Shown: positions 5,596 to 11,722, counted from the first letter of the stretch. The stretch: DNA of 11,722 bases from Candidatus Berkelbacteria bacterium (GCA_016844295.1 JAENIV010000015.1:4783-16504); one strand, 5' to 3'. The notes: generated by a model not told the origin, from the letters alone. Translations and numbers: made by a program.

Positions 5596-6351
5596 ATGTA
5601 CTACTATATTATGGAACCGCCGAGGGCGAAAATAGTTTCTCGTCAGGAAAAAATTAAAGATGTCTTAGGTAATTTAGGCATTGCCGGAGAAACGGTTGCG
5701 CCATCGGCGGCGAGAACAATTGAAGAATTAGCTCACCTTGGAATAATAAAGGGATACTCAACGATTGTTGCCGTTGGCCCCGAGAGCCTTGTAAATAAAG
5801 TTATTACCGTTTTAGCGACTCAAAAAGAGGCAAAAGACGTAGTTTTGGGTATTATTCCAAACGACTTTAATTCCCAAATCGCCCAAAGAATTGGAGTTAA
5901 AGATTTATACGGCGCTTGTAATGTCCTAAAGCAAAGGAAACTGGAAACAATTGATTTATGTCTTTTAGAGCCAAATAAATTTTTCATTACTGAAGCGACT
6001 ATAGATACTTTTTTTAATCAAGAAATATATTTTGGGATCGAGAAACTTAAAGGAAAGGCCCTGACGAATAAGGTTTTAATAAAACCTGGTTTAGAAATTT
6101 ATTTATTAGATAAAACTCTCCAAGGTAGCCCGATCTCCGGTTTTTGGCGATGGCTTTTCGGTAAAAAAACCCAAGACGTTTTTACAAGCTACTTTCATAC
6201 TAAAAAAATTAGGCTGGAATCTCAAAACCCATTATCTTTGAAAGTTTCTGGCGAAACTATCGCCAAAACGCCAGTCACCATACAAAATCGCTCACGAGTC
6301 TTGAAAATTATTGTTGCTCGTGATAGAATGAAAGCAACCACTAATCTTTAA
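5596..6351 (+). CDS. divergent diacylglycerol-kinase-like protein lacking the usual nucleotide motif
   Basis: A 251-residue protein that resembles the diacylglycerol kinase / YegS / sphingosine kinase fold at low similarity. STIVAVGPESLVNKVI (55-70) sits where those enzymes have the Gly-rich GGDGTxNEV nucleotide loop, and LGIIPNDFNSQIAQRIGV (84-101) sits where they have GxIPxGTxNDFAxxLGI. The C-terminal beta-domain (KKIRLES ... LSLKVSGE ... TPVTIQNRSRVLKIIV, 203-240) matches the family substrate-side domain, with SGE replacing the usual DGE. The GGDGT loop and GTGND are both degraded, so kinase activity is doubtful. It may instead bind lipid or nucleotide, or regulate. An alternative start is the Met at 5611. 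It lies 35 bases after bactofilin, possibly in the same operon. Confidence 0.55.
   Translation: MYYYIMEPPRAKIVSRQEKIKDVLGNLGIAGETVAPSAARTIEELAHLGIIKGYSTIVAVGPESLVNKVITVLATQKEAKDVVLGIIPNDFNSQIAQRIGVKDLYGACNVLKQRKLETIDLCLLEPNKFFITEATIDTFFNQEIYFGIEKLKGKALTNKVLIKPGLEIYLLDKTLQGSPISGFWRWLFGKKTQDVFTSYFHTKKIRLESQNPLSLKVSGETIAKTPVTIQNRSRVLKIIVARDRMKATTNL
6301..6329 (+). promoter_or_regulatory. promoter candidate for infC-rpmI-rplT inside the preceding gene
   Basis: TTGAAA (6301-6306), a 17-base spacer and TAGAAT (6324-6329), the latter preceded by TGA as an extended -10. It lies in the last codons of the lipid-kinase-like gene and would give a leader of about 115 bases that includes the palindrome at 6353-6433. 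Confidence 0.5.
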
Positions 6352-6352
6352 T

Positions 6353-6433
6353 CACGAATTTACACGAATAATGGTTACTATTTGTAAATTGTACAATTCC
6401 ATGATTAGTGCTCATTCGTGTGAAAAATTCGTG
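6353..6433. repeat. imperfect palindrome between the lipid-kinase-like gene and infC
   Basis: The left arm CACGAATTTACACGAAT (6353-6369) pairs with the right arm (6414-6433), whose reverse complement is CACGAATTTTTCACACGAAT. The arms differ by a three-base insertion in one of them. The inner part continues less perfectly (ATGG at 6371-6374 with CCAT at 6389-6392). It begins two bases after a stop codon. It looks like a small palindromic repeat of the intergenic MITE/REP kind, now part of the infC leader RNA. Confidence 0.6.
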
Positions 6434-6450
6434 GATGTAGAAAGGGATCA

Positions 6451-6951
6451 ATAAAAGAGTTAAAAATTAATCAAGAAATTTCTGCTCCCGCGGTTCGGCT
6501 TATTGATGCCGAAGGAATTCAACAAGGGGTTGTAAACTTCGATCAAGCTATGATCCTGGCTTACGAGGCAGGCTTGGATTTAGTCGAGGTTAACATCGGC
6601 GCCAATCCTCCCGTAGTCAAAATTATGGATTACGGAAAATATCGTTATTCTCAAGAAAAACAGGAATCAAAACAGAAATCTAAATCAAGGGGTCCCGAAT
6701 TAAAAGAAATTCGCTTAAGCGCGAAGATCAGTCAACATGATTTTGATTTTAAAGCAAAACAAGCTCAAAAATTTCTTCTCGACGGCGATAAAGTTAAAGT
6801 CGGCGTTAAACTCATCGGCCGGGAAATGATGTTTAGCAAAAGGGCTTTCGATATGATAGAAAATTTTCGCGACACAATTGGGGCTGTCAACGAAAGCAAA
6901 GTTGAAAGGTTGGGGAATCAATTTTCTACAATCCTTATTAATAAAAAATAA
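6451..6951 (+). CDS. infC: translation initiation factor IF-3, non-canonical ATA start
   Basis: IF-3 binds the 30S subunit, checks start-codon and initiator-tRNA pairing and blocks premature 50S joining. The first ATG (6550) would remove the conserved N-terminus. The open frame upstream encodes INQEISAPAVRLIDAEGIQQG and onward, the standard IF-3 opening. The frame is closed by TGA at 6421. The best start is ATA at 6451, preceded by AAAGGG (6441-6446), giving 166 residues, a normal IF-3 length. ATT at 6427 is possible but has no SD. Rare start codons are a known hallmark of infC, because IF-3 rejects them and so represses itself. The C-terminal domain carries KEIRLSAKISQHDF and the KAQKFLLDGDKVKV region. 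It is the first gene of infC-rpmI-rplT. Confidence 0.93.
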   Translation: MKELKINQEISAPAVRLIDAEGIQQGVVNFDQAMILAYEAGLDLVEVNIGANPPVVKIMDYGKYRYSQEKQESKQKSKSRGPELKEIRLSAKISQHDFDFKAKQAQKFLLDGDKVKVGVKLIGREMMFSKRAFDMIENFRDTIGAVNESKVERLGNQFSTILINKK

Positions 6952-6952
6952 T

Positions 6953-7147
6953 ATGAAACAAAAAACAGTCAAATCAGCATCAAAACGTGTGAAAATAACA
7001 GGTAGTGGCAAAATAATGCGCCGGAAAATGTCGGCGCAACATTTATCTATGGGGAAATCGAAAAGGACACGAAGATCAAGTGGTAAGTTTGTTATTACTT
7101 CAAAATCTGATAAGAAAAAAATCCGTAGGTTAATTCCAAACGGATAA
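6953..7147 (+). CDS. rpmI: 50S ribosomal protein L35
   Basis: A 64-residue, highly basic L35: MKQKTVKSASKRVKITGSGK opens it, and HLSMGKSKRTRR and KKIRRLIPNG close the chain. The length matches the family. The ATG at 6953 begins one base after the infC stop and has no SD of its own, so it is probably translated by coupling to infC. An in-frame ATG at 6878 lies inside infC and would add residues alien to L35, so it is not used. Second gene of the operon. Confidence 0.95.
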   Translation: MKQKTVKSASKRVKITGSGKIMRRKMSAQHLSMGKSKRTRRSSGKFVITSKSDKKKIRRLIPNG

Positions 7148-7170
7148 ATTAATTTGAAAGGTTAGTAGCC

Positions 7171-7518
7171 ATGCCAAGAGTAAAAAGAGGAATGACAACT
7201 AAAGCTAAGCATAAAAGCTTGTTTGCCAAAACAAAAGGTTTTCGACATGGTCGTAAAAATTTAGTCAAAATGGCTCGTCAAGCCGATATGAAAGCCGGAC
7301 AATATGCCTATCGCGACCGCCGGGTTAAAAAAAGAACTTTTAGACAACTTTGGATTATTCAAATTAATGCCGCGTGCCGACAAAATGATATTAAATATAG
7401 TACTTTTATTAAGGGTCTCAAAGATAAAAAAATCGAACTTGACCGAAAAGTCCTCGCAGACATTGCCGAAAATAATCCGGAAGAATTTAAAAAAATTATC
7501 GAGAAAGTTAAAGTTTAA
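7171..7518 (+). CDS. rplT: 50S ribosomal protein L20
   Basis: A 115-residue L20 of normal length, an early 23S rRNA assembly protein. The basic N-terminal arm (MPRVKRGMTTKAKHKSLFAKTKGFRHGRKN, with only short motifs needed here: MPRVKRG, KGFRHGRKN) leads into a globular domain with YAYRDRRVKKRTFRQLWIIQ at 47-66 and NAACRQNDIKYSTFIKGLK at 68-86. The ATG at 7171 has AAAGG nine bases upstream. In Firmicutes and Proteobacteria L20 represses the infC-rpmI-rplT operon by binding its leader; I see no recognisable L20-binding leader here. It is the last gene of the operon and converges on the PurC-like gene. Confidence 0.96.
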   Translation: MPRVKRGMTTKAKHKSLFAKTKGFRHGRKNLVKMARQADMKAGQYAYRDRRVKKRTFRQLWIIQINAACRQNDIKYSTFIKGLKDKKIELDRKVLADIAENNPEEFKKIIEKVKV

Positions 7519-7520
7519 CG

Positions 7521-7548
7521 AAAAGGTGCCCAGATCTCTCGGGGCACC
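7521..7548 (-). terminator. terminator between rplT and the PurC-like gene
   Basis: A 7-bp stem GGTGCCC (7525-7531) / GGGCACC (7542-7548) with a 10-base loop. On the minus strand it is followed by TTTTCGTT, so it best fits termination of the PurC-like transcript 18 bases after its stop. On the plus strand, after rplT, the downstream run is AT-rich but poor in T, so it may work weakly both ways. Confidence 0.7.
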
Positions 7549-7566
7549 GATAAATTAGCAGTCTTC

Positions 7567-8823
7567 TTAGGAGTTGGCGATGGCAGCGTGCTCTTCGATA
7601 CTTGCATAAGGGAGGAATGGCTCAACCCATTCGTTGATTGGTTTGGCCTCAAACACGTTGCGACCGAGCAGCCGATTACCAACAGTTCCAATGGCTTGCT
7701 CCATCATCCAAACTGACTGACGCGTCGCTTCCTCGATCTTGGCGTCGGTAACGTACTGATTAATGTAGTGGAGCCAGGTATCGCCGTGATCACGCATTGC
7801 GTTTTCCTTGGCGGCGTAGATACCCATGGCCCGAAAGATTGCCCGCTGGATTTCTTTGTTGGCAGGGATGAGATAAACCGTAGAGCCGATGATAAAGGCG
7901 ATCATTAGCCGGTTTTCATCTACGGTATTAGCAAAGTCGGCAAAGATCGGAAAGCCATAGACGATCATAGCCTCGAGTTTGCCGTCGATGTTGACAATGT
8001 CTGCCGCACGGCAATATTCGCGCTGATGGTTGGCATTGGCAATCAGTGTTGCCTTCCAGGCGGTAAAGGTCAAGTCGTTAAGATGGAGGGCACGCTGAGC
8101 TTCATCGTCGGTAATGTCCCTGTCACCACCCGGGTCGAACTTGGTGTTGAAGTGAACTATCGGCCGTGCCATCATGAAGCCGGGATTCGGAATCCGGTCC
8201 AGCCCCATATTCTTGAGCACTTTGGCCATTGCCGGTTGGTCCATAATACCGGGTATCTGACGGATCTCCTTTAGACAGGCGACAGTATCCTGGTAGGTAG
8301 CGAGTTGTTCGTACCGGTCTGCTAAACCTGCGGCGGCAGAGATTCGCTTGAGCGTTGTCGAACCGAGCGGTACTCCTCCGCGCCAGATACACTCGCCGTC
8401 ACCGACATATATACGGAGTCGACCTTCATCGATTAGGCGGTGATATTCTGCGAGAGTCGCCACCGTGATCTTCTTGCCAAGCATATATGGTGTCTCGGCC
8501 AACTGCATGACAACGATATTACTCAATTCACCACGATCAAGAAGAGTTTCAGTGTCTACGATCTTGCCGCTGTTATCGAGCATTCCGACATACGAACTTA
8601 GGAAGCCAGCCTTTGCCGCTTGCTCCCAATAACTTCCAGCTGTCATGGCGAGAACTTGCGCCTTACCAGCGATTTCGATGGGTGGGATCTTGTCCTTCAG
8701 GTCCGCCACGGAAAAGCGGCCACTGACCTTCCAGGCTCCGAGACCCAGTTGCCTTAGCCCTGGTTTGTGGTAAAGCCGTCCGCCGATGTTATTCCCACGC
8801 ATTAGATCCTTGACGCTGCCCAT
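7567..8823 (-). CDS. divergent, enlarged SAICAR-synthetase-like protein (PurC family)
   Basis: A 418-residue protein showing the PurC motifs in order: GSVKDL (2-7), SGRFSVAD (34-41) for the usual SAFD region, AGKAQVLAMTAGSYWE (52-67) for GKGxxLTxxSxFWF, ECIWRGGVPLGS (144-155) for ECVVRGYxxGS, PIVHFNTK (221-228) for PIFTPSTK, GGDRDIT (232-238) for GHDENIS, NIDGKLEA (278-285) for the D-K-E strand, and DFANTVDENR (296-305) for DExxTPDSSR. PurC joins aspartate to CAIR using ATP. Several usual residues differ: the His and Glu of HDE, EFG and TPD. At 418 residues it exceeds the usual 240-300, mainly by a region after 306. ATG 8823 has AGGAGG five bases upstream and gives MGSVKDL; the upstream ATG at 8847 lacks an SD. 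GC is about 53%, well above the neighbours, suggesting transfer. It lies beside purB. Confidence 0.7.
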   Translation of the reverse strand: MGSVKDLMRGNNIGGRLYHKPGLRQLGLGAWKVSGRFSVADLKDKIPPIEIAGKAQVLAMTAGSYWEQAAKAGFLSSYVGMLDNSGKIVDTETLLDRGELSNIVVMQLAETPYMLGKKITVATLAEYHRLIDEGRLRIYVGDGECIWRGGVPLGSTTLKRISAAAGLADRYEQLATYQDTVACLKEIRQIPGIMDQPAMAKVLKNMGLDRIPNPGFMMARPIVHFNTKFDPGGDRDITDDEAQRALHLNDLTFTAWKATLIANANHQREYCRAADIVNIDGKLEAMIVYGFPIFADFANTVDENRLMIAFIIGSTVYLIPANKEIQRAIFRAMGIYAAKENAMRDHGDTWLHYINQYVTDAKIEEATRQSVWMMEQAIGTVGNRLLGRNVFEAKPINEWVEPFLPYASIEEHAAIANS

Positions 8824-8883
8824 TCGTTCCTCCTGGAAGTTCGACATCTCGCAGCCATACTCAGCCCTTAGTGGGGCATTTTA

Positions 8884-8912
8884 AGAGTACAAATTCTTAG
8901 ATTTTTTGTCAA
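8884..8912 (-). promoter_or_regulatory. promoter of the PurC-like gene, sharing a motif with purB
   Basis: Minus strand TTGACA (8907-8912), 17-base spacer, TACTCT (8884-8889). The wider sequence TTTGACAAA ... ATTTGTACTCT ... AAAAT is nearly the same as upstream of purB. The leader of about 55 bases contains a weak GCCC/GGGC stem before the SD. Confidence 0.6.
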
Positions 8913-8970
8913 ACTATAATATCGATAATCCCGTTTCGTTGTCGGGCTAATTTCTATTCTAATACAAGCG

Positions 8971-8992
8971 AAAACCGTCCCGAAGGACGGCT
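8971..8992 (-). terminator. rho-independent terminator of purB with a UUCG tetraloop
   Basis: On the minus strand CCGTCC-TTCG-GGACGG followed by TTTT forms a compact hairpin (8975-8990) with the very stable UUCG loop, 22 bases after the purB stop. Confidence 0.88.
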
Positions 8993-9014
8993 TGAAAGAT
9001 GATAGATTATGTAA

Positions 9015-10388
9015 CTATATTCCGAAACGCGAGTAGATTACATCGGCGTTGCGGAGAATGTGATTCAGATCAAAACAAGGGTCGAGTTCTTCCTCATCAA
9101 GATATATTTCTATGCCTTGATCAATCAATACTGCTCGCAACGGTTTGACCGGTTGGTTTGTTGACTGGTCCCAGGCAACAAATGCACATAACTGAATCCA
9201 CTTATAAGTGGGAAGTATTTCACATTTCCTATTAGGTTCTTCGAAACCAGACTCGAAGAACTTTAACTCGAAAACTCCTTTGTCCCACAAGACGTTCTTA
9301 ACGTACTGAGCAGCCCAGATTCCCTGAAGGTAATCTAGATTGGCCTGCATCCTTTTGGGGTAGAATATCATTTTTCCTACCGTTTCTCTCAGAGTAGTTA
9401 GCATGTAATGAACTAAAGTTGTGGCATCCGGCCAAATGATTCTTTCGGTAGATGATTGATCAATGGCCCGTTCATCCCAGGTCATAATATGTTCCAGGGC
9501 AGCCATAGCGTAGGATCGCATTGGCGAAGACATTCCACGAAGTTGCTCAAGTTTGATAGGGTTTTTCTTATGAGGCATGGCACTTGAGCCACGCTGAGTC
9601 GGACTGAAATATTCTCTTGCCTCGTTTCGGGGATAAGAGCACATTCCCCAAAGTTCGTTAGCCGCCTGACTGATATTACAGGCACAGATTGCTAAAGCCG
9701 TCATTACTCGAGCATGACGATCTCGTTGAATAATCTGACTCGAGGCCTCATCCGCCTCAAGCCCGAGACGCTTACAGGCGATTTCTTCTATATCCGGGTC
9801 AAGTTCGTCATATGTCCCCCCCGCACCGGAGAACTTTCCAACCCTGATATTTTCCCTTGCTTGGCGTATCCACTGTCTGTCTCTTTCAAATGAGGCTATC
9901 CAACGACAGAATTTTATCCCGAGAAATCCTGGCACTGCGGGTTGACCATGTGTCATAAAGATGCATTTTGTTCTGCGGAATTCCGATGCGCGCGCCTTGA
10001 GTGTGATTAACAGTTTTTCTAGTTCCAAAAGAATCAGATCAAGAGATTTAACTATCAGGACTCCGAAGGCTGGATCCTCCATGTCATAACTGGTAATTCT
10101 TGCCCCCATCAGTGCGGTAGTCATTTCGTTAATTCCTGCGGCTCTTAAAGATTCTCGTACTGTCTCAATAAGAGCCTGAGCGTCGTGCTGGAATTCTTTA
10201 TCAAGTTCATGAACGCGCTCAACATTAACGTCGACGGACTGCGAAATAAGATCGAATGATTCTTGATCAATCTGTCTCTTTTGAACTCTCGCATATAATA
10301 CAGCGAGTAATGATTCGACCCACTGGTCGAACTTCGCCTGTTCGACCCAAACGCTATCCATAGGCGGTTTTGTGTATCGCTTTAACAC
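9015..10388 (-). CDS. purB: adenylosuccinate lyase
   Basis: A 457-residue member of the fumarase/aspartase superfamily. Family features: QHDA (67-70) for the first His region, ITSYDMED (98-105), THGQPAVP (146-153) with the general-acid His147, GKFSGAGGTY (184-193), RDRHA (222-226), the superfamily signature SSAMPHKKNP (268-277) and STERIIWPDA (313-322). Adenylosuccinate lyase removes fumarate from SAICAR (giving AICAR) and from adenylosuccinate (giving AMP), so it acts directly after PurC. The length is normal. The GTG start at 10388 is preceded by GGGGAGG (10396-10402) at seven bases; the next Met (residue 10) has no SD. The leader can fold in alternative hairpins. A strong terminator follows. 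Its GC content is intermediate, higher than the genes upstream. The neighbouring PurC-like gene has a matching promoter. Confidence 0.92.
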   Translation of the reverse strand: MLKRYTKPPMDSVWVEQAKFDQWVESLLAVLYARVQKRQIDQESFDLISQSVDVNVERVHELDKEFQHDAQALIETVRESLRAAGINEMTTALMGARITSYDMEDPAFGVLIVKSLDLILLELEKLLITLKARASEFRRTKCIFMTHGQPAVPGFLGIKFCRWIASFERDRQWIRQARENIRVGKFSGAGGTYDELDPDIEEIACKRLGLEADEASSQIIQRDRHARVMTALAICACNISQAANELWGMCSYPRNEAREYFSPTQRGSSAMPHKKNPIKLEQLRGMSSPMRSYAMAALEHIMTWDERAIDQSSTERIIWPDATTLVHYMLTTLRETVGKMIFYPKRMQANLDYLQGIWAAQYVKNVLWDKGVFELKFFESGFEEPNRKCEILPTYKWIQLCAFVAWDQSTNQPVKPLRAVLIDQGIEIYLDEEELDPCFDLNHILRNADVIYSRFGI

Positions 10389-10395
10389 AGATTAT

Positions 10396-10429
10396 CCTCC
10401 CCATTCGAGGTTCACCTCGCATTGCGAGG
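10396..10429 (-). promoter_or_regulatory. purB leader with alternative hairpins that can expose or mask the ribosome binding site
   Basis: Four segments in transcript order: CCTCGC (10424-10429), GCGAGG (10415-10420), CCTCG (10406-10410), GGGGAGG, the SD (10396-10402). Segments 1 and 2 pair with a three-base loop; 2 and 3 can instead pair as CGAGG/CCTCG with loop TGAA; 3 and 4 can pair as CCTC/GAGG. Pairing 1-2 leaves 3 free to cover the SD, while 2-3 frees it. This is the layout of a translational attenuator. Function is inferred only from complementarity. Confidence 0.45.
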
Positions 10430-10437
10430 ATATTTTC

Positions 10438-10467
10438 AGAGTACTAAATCTTAATTATGTTTGTCAA
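10438..10467 (-). promoter_or_regulatory. promoter of purB, sharing a motif with the PurC-like gene
   Basis: Minus strand TTGACA (10462-10467), 18-base spacer, TACTCT (10438-10443). The -35 box contains the TGA stop of the upstream metallo-beta-lactamase gene. The extended string TTTGACAAA ... ATTTAGTACTCTGAAAAT mirrors the promoter at 8884-8912. Confidence 0.6.
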
Positions 10468-11132
10468 ACTTGAATTTCTAATTTATCGTAAGCGATTTTA
10501 AATCGATTATCACCTAAACTTTTAACGATTTGTTCCATTTCTTTATGGGTTTTATGTGTATGTCCATTATGAGTAAAATAAGTTGTTTTTAAATTTTTAT
10601 ATGGTTTCACGGTAGCGATAATATCGTTTATTGCCATATGCCCTCCGAATGATCTCCCGAGTGACGACCCATCCAAAATCGCCACTTTTACGTCTTGAAG
10701 GTATTTCAAAGCAAAATCGAGAGAGGCGCTGTCTGGAATATAAACCATATTATTTATGAGTATTCCGACCGTCGGAGCCATTTTTGAATGCTCTATTCTA
10801 AATCCAAAAAAATCTAAGCCCAACAGTTTAAAATGCTGCCCGGGCTTTAGTCTAATTATCCTCAGATCTCGATGTAATTTTAACAAATGTTTAATTCCAC
10901 CTGTATGATCATCGTGCTCATGGGTGATTATTACCGTATCGAGGTTTTTAATTTGGTCAACCCTTAATTGGCTTAAAATATCTGGGCTAGCATCTATCAT
11001 AATTTTTTTATCAATTAAAATAGATGATCTAAATCTCACATCTTTTTTATCTTTAGACCTACATTGAGAACAGTCACAATCTTTACGTGGGATTGATTCC
11101 ACGCTTGATGTTCCTAAAAATTTAATATTCAC
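10464..11132 (-). CDS. metallo-beta-lactamase-fold hydrolase, PhnP-like
   Basis: A 222-residue MBL-fold protein. The metal-binding motif HEHDDH (71-76) is intact, with further ligands His115 (FRIEHSK), Asp134 (YIPDSA), His165 (GGHMAI) and His188/191/193 (THNGHTH). The N-terminus carries GTSS followed by CDCSQC (19-24), a Cys cluster like the structural zinc site of PhnP phosphodiesterases, which cleave cyclic phosphate esters such as ribose 1,2-cyclic phosphate. The substrate here is unknown, as no phn genes are in view; a nucleotide phosphodiesterase is also possible. The GTG start at 11132 is preceded by AAAAGG eight bases upstream. It follows the DksA-like gene by 15 bases, so both are co-transcribed with lgt. 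It ends inside the purB promoter. Confidence 0.85.
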   Translation of the reverse strand: MNIKFLGTSSVESIPRKDCDCSQCRSKDKKDVRFRSSILIDKKIMIDASPDILSQLRVDQIKNLDTVIITHEHDDHTGGIKHLLKLHRDLRIIRLKPGQHFKLLGLDFFGFRIEHSKMAPTVGILINNMVYIPDSASLDFALKYLQDVKVAILDGSSLGRSFGGHMAINDIIATVKPYKNLKTTYFTHNGHTHKTHKEMEQIVKSLGDNRFKIAYDKLEIQV

Positions 11133-11147
11133 AATAGTTACCTTTTC

Positions 11148-11510
11148 CTAAATTTTTTGTTTTCGCTTAGAAAATTTATTATTAGCGCAAGTAACACATA
11201 AATCAGCCGCAGGGTATGCCTTTAGTCTTCCCTGTTCAATAGTGTCTTTACAGTTTTCACACTTTCCGTATGATTCCTTATCAATTTTTACTAATGCTTT
11301 CTTGGTATCGCGAATCAAATTTTTTAGATTTTTTTGTAACGATAAATTCTCCTGAAATTTTTCTAATTCTTGAACGTTTTCATCCTCAGAAGTTCCATAT
11401 TCGGGAAATTTTCTCGTTAATTTATATTGCTCTTCTAATCTTGCTAATTCGCTTGATAGAATTTTTTTCTGCTTTCTAATAAATAACGTGTCATATATTT
11501 TTTCAAGCAT
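11148..11510 (-). CDS. DksA/TraR-family zinc-finger protein
   Basis: A 120-residue protein. Residues 12-80 are a charged coiled coil (repeated Lys/Glu/Leu), and residues 82-110 hold the DksA C4 zinc finger: YGKCENC (81-87) and CVTC (105-108), i.e. Cys84, Cys87, Cys105 and Cys108, with the usual GRLKAYPAADLC between. DksA-type proteins enter the RNA polymerase secondary channel and act with ppGpp (family knowledge); many short members have unknown targets. There is no clear acidic DxxDxA tip motif in the coiled coil, so a classical DksA function is not assured. The ATG at 11510 has AAAGGAG six bases upstream. It overlaps the lgt stop by eight bases and is followed by the MBL gene. Confidence 0.88.
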   Translation of the reverse strand: MLEKIYDTLFIRKQKKILSSELARLEEQYKLTRKFPEYGTSEDENVQELEKFQENLSLQKNLKNLIRDTKKALVKIDKESYGKCENCKDTIEQGRLKAYPAADLCVTCANNKFSKRKQKI

Positions 11511-11722
11511 TACTATCTCCTTTGTAGGCCCGACGAAGTTTGCTAATACTCAAAACTAAGTATACAAAGATACCCAGGAATAGCAAGAGACTCGTAATCT
11601 GACCTGACGATAGGTTAAAAAACATTATTGTATCAGCTCGCCAAAAATCAATTATAAATCTCCCTAAAAAGTATAGATCTAAACCCGTCCAAAAAATAAA
11701 TCCATGAGGTAAAATATTTAAT
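11503..11722 (-). CDS. lgt: prolipoprotein diacylglyceryl transferase, C-terminal fragment (runs off the window edge)
   Basis: An open frame enters from the window edge and ends with TGA at 11503-11505. The visible 72 residues contain DLYFLGRFIIDFWRADT followed by LSSGQITSLLLFLGIFVYLV and a basic tail. This fits the Lgt C-terminus: the YGxxRFxIExxRxD segment, the LGQxxS motif, then the last membrane helix. Lgt transfers diacylglycerol from phosphatidylglycerol to the lipobox cysteine of prolipoproteins in the inner membrane. The stop overlaps the start of the DksA-like gene (ATGCTTGA), which indicates translational coupling and a shared operon. Confidence 0.82.
   Translation of the reverse strand, partial: LNILPHGFIFWTGLDLYFLGRFIIDFWRADTIMFFNLSSGQITSLLLFLGIFVYLVLSISKLRRAYKGDSNA

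Noticed and set aside
6878..7147. Longer version of the L35 frame starting inside infC
   Set aside because: The extra 25 residues do not belong to L35, and the start at 6953 gives the exact family length.
8123..8392. 89-codon frame overlapping the PurC-like gene
   Set aside because: It is a shadow frame in the GC-richer gene; it is Arg-rich with no motif, while the main frame carries ordered PurC motifs.
8823..8847. Eight-residue N-terminal extension of the PurC-like protein
   Set aside because: The upstream ATG lacks an SD, while the AGGAGG inside this stretch points to the ATG at 8823.
1..11722. UGA recoded as glycine, as in some candidate phyla (Gracilibacteria, SR1)
   Set aside because: UGA ends the four-helix membrane protein, the MBL protein and lgt at sensible lengths, and no conserved gene has an internal UGA.
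1..11722. CRISPR arrays, tRNA or rRNA genes, insertion-sequence transposases
   Set aside because: No evenly spaced direct repeats, cloverleaf-like segments or transposase motifs were seen; a tRNA search tool was not available.

Overview
This window looks like a chromosomal piece of a small-genome, AT-rich bacterium, most likely a Candidate Phyla Radiation (Patescibacteria) lineage. The evidence is a fused peptide deformylase / methionyl-tRNA formyltransferase, a ribosomal protein S16 with a long Lys/Glu tail, a divergent diacylglycerol-kinase-like protein, very short intergenic gaps and many small proteins. Genes end in TAA and TGA, so there is no sign that UGA is recoded. The phylum assignment is inference from gene content only.

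Layout. Minus strand, 1-1125: rpsP, then khpA, then the first codons of a probable trmD at the edge. This is the classic S16 / KH-protein / tRNA-methyltransferase cluster, and rpsP has a consensus sigma70 promoter. Minus strand, 1208-4960: a four-helix membrane protein, a membrane-anchored zinc-ribbon protein, the def-fmt fusion, a GT4 glycosyltransferase whose 3' end overlaps def-fmt, and an unlisted 24-codon small ORF with its own strong promoter and Shine-Dalgarno (SD) sequence. Plus strand, 5147-7518: a bactofilin, a degenerate lipid-kinase-like protein, and the infC-rpmI-rplT operon, with infC starting at a non-canonical ATA. Minus strand, 7567-11722: a divergent, enlarged SAICAR-synthetase-like (PurC family) protein, adenylosuccinate lyase (purB), a PhnP-like metallo-beta-lactamase protein, a DksA/TraR zinc-finger protein and the C-terminus of lgt.

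Putting it together. Most of the window is housekeeping: translation initiation, start-Met processing, ribosome assembly, lipoprotein and glycolipid envelope work. The accessory-looking part is the purC-like/purB pair. These two enzyme families act consecutively to move the amino group of aspartate onto a carboxylate and release fumarate. Here the two genes are higher in GC than their neighbours and are separated by a terminator, yet they start from near-identical promoter motifs (TTTGACAAA ... GTACTCT). purB also has a leader that can fold in alternative ways around its SD. The PurC-like protein has lost several usual active-site motif residues, so a changed substrate is possible.

The other highlight is a roughly 120-bp GC-rich palindromic element with near-perfect inverted ends, inserted in frame in the fmt half of def-fmt and translated as about 40 extra residues. 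A second, different palindrome lies between the lipid-kinase-like gene and infC.
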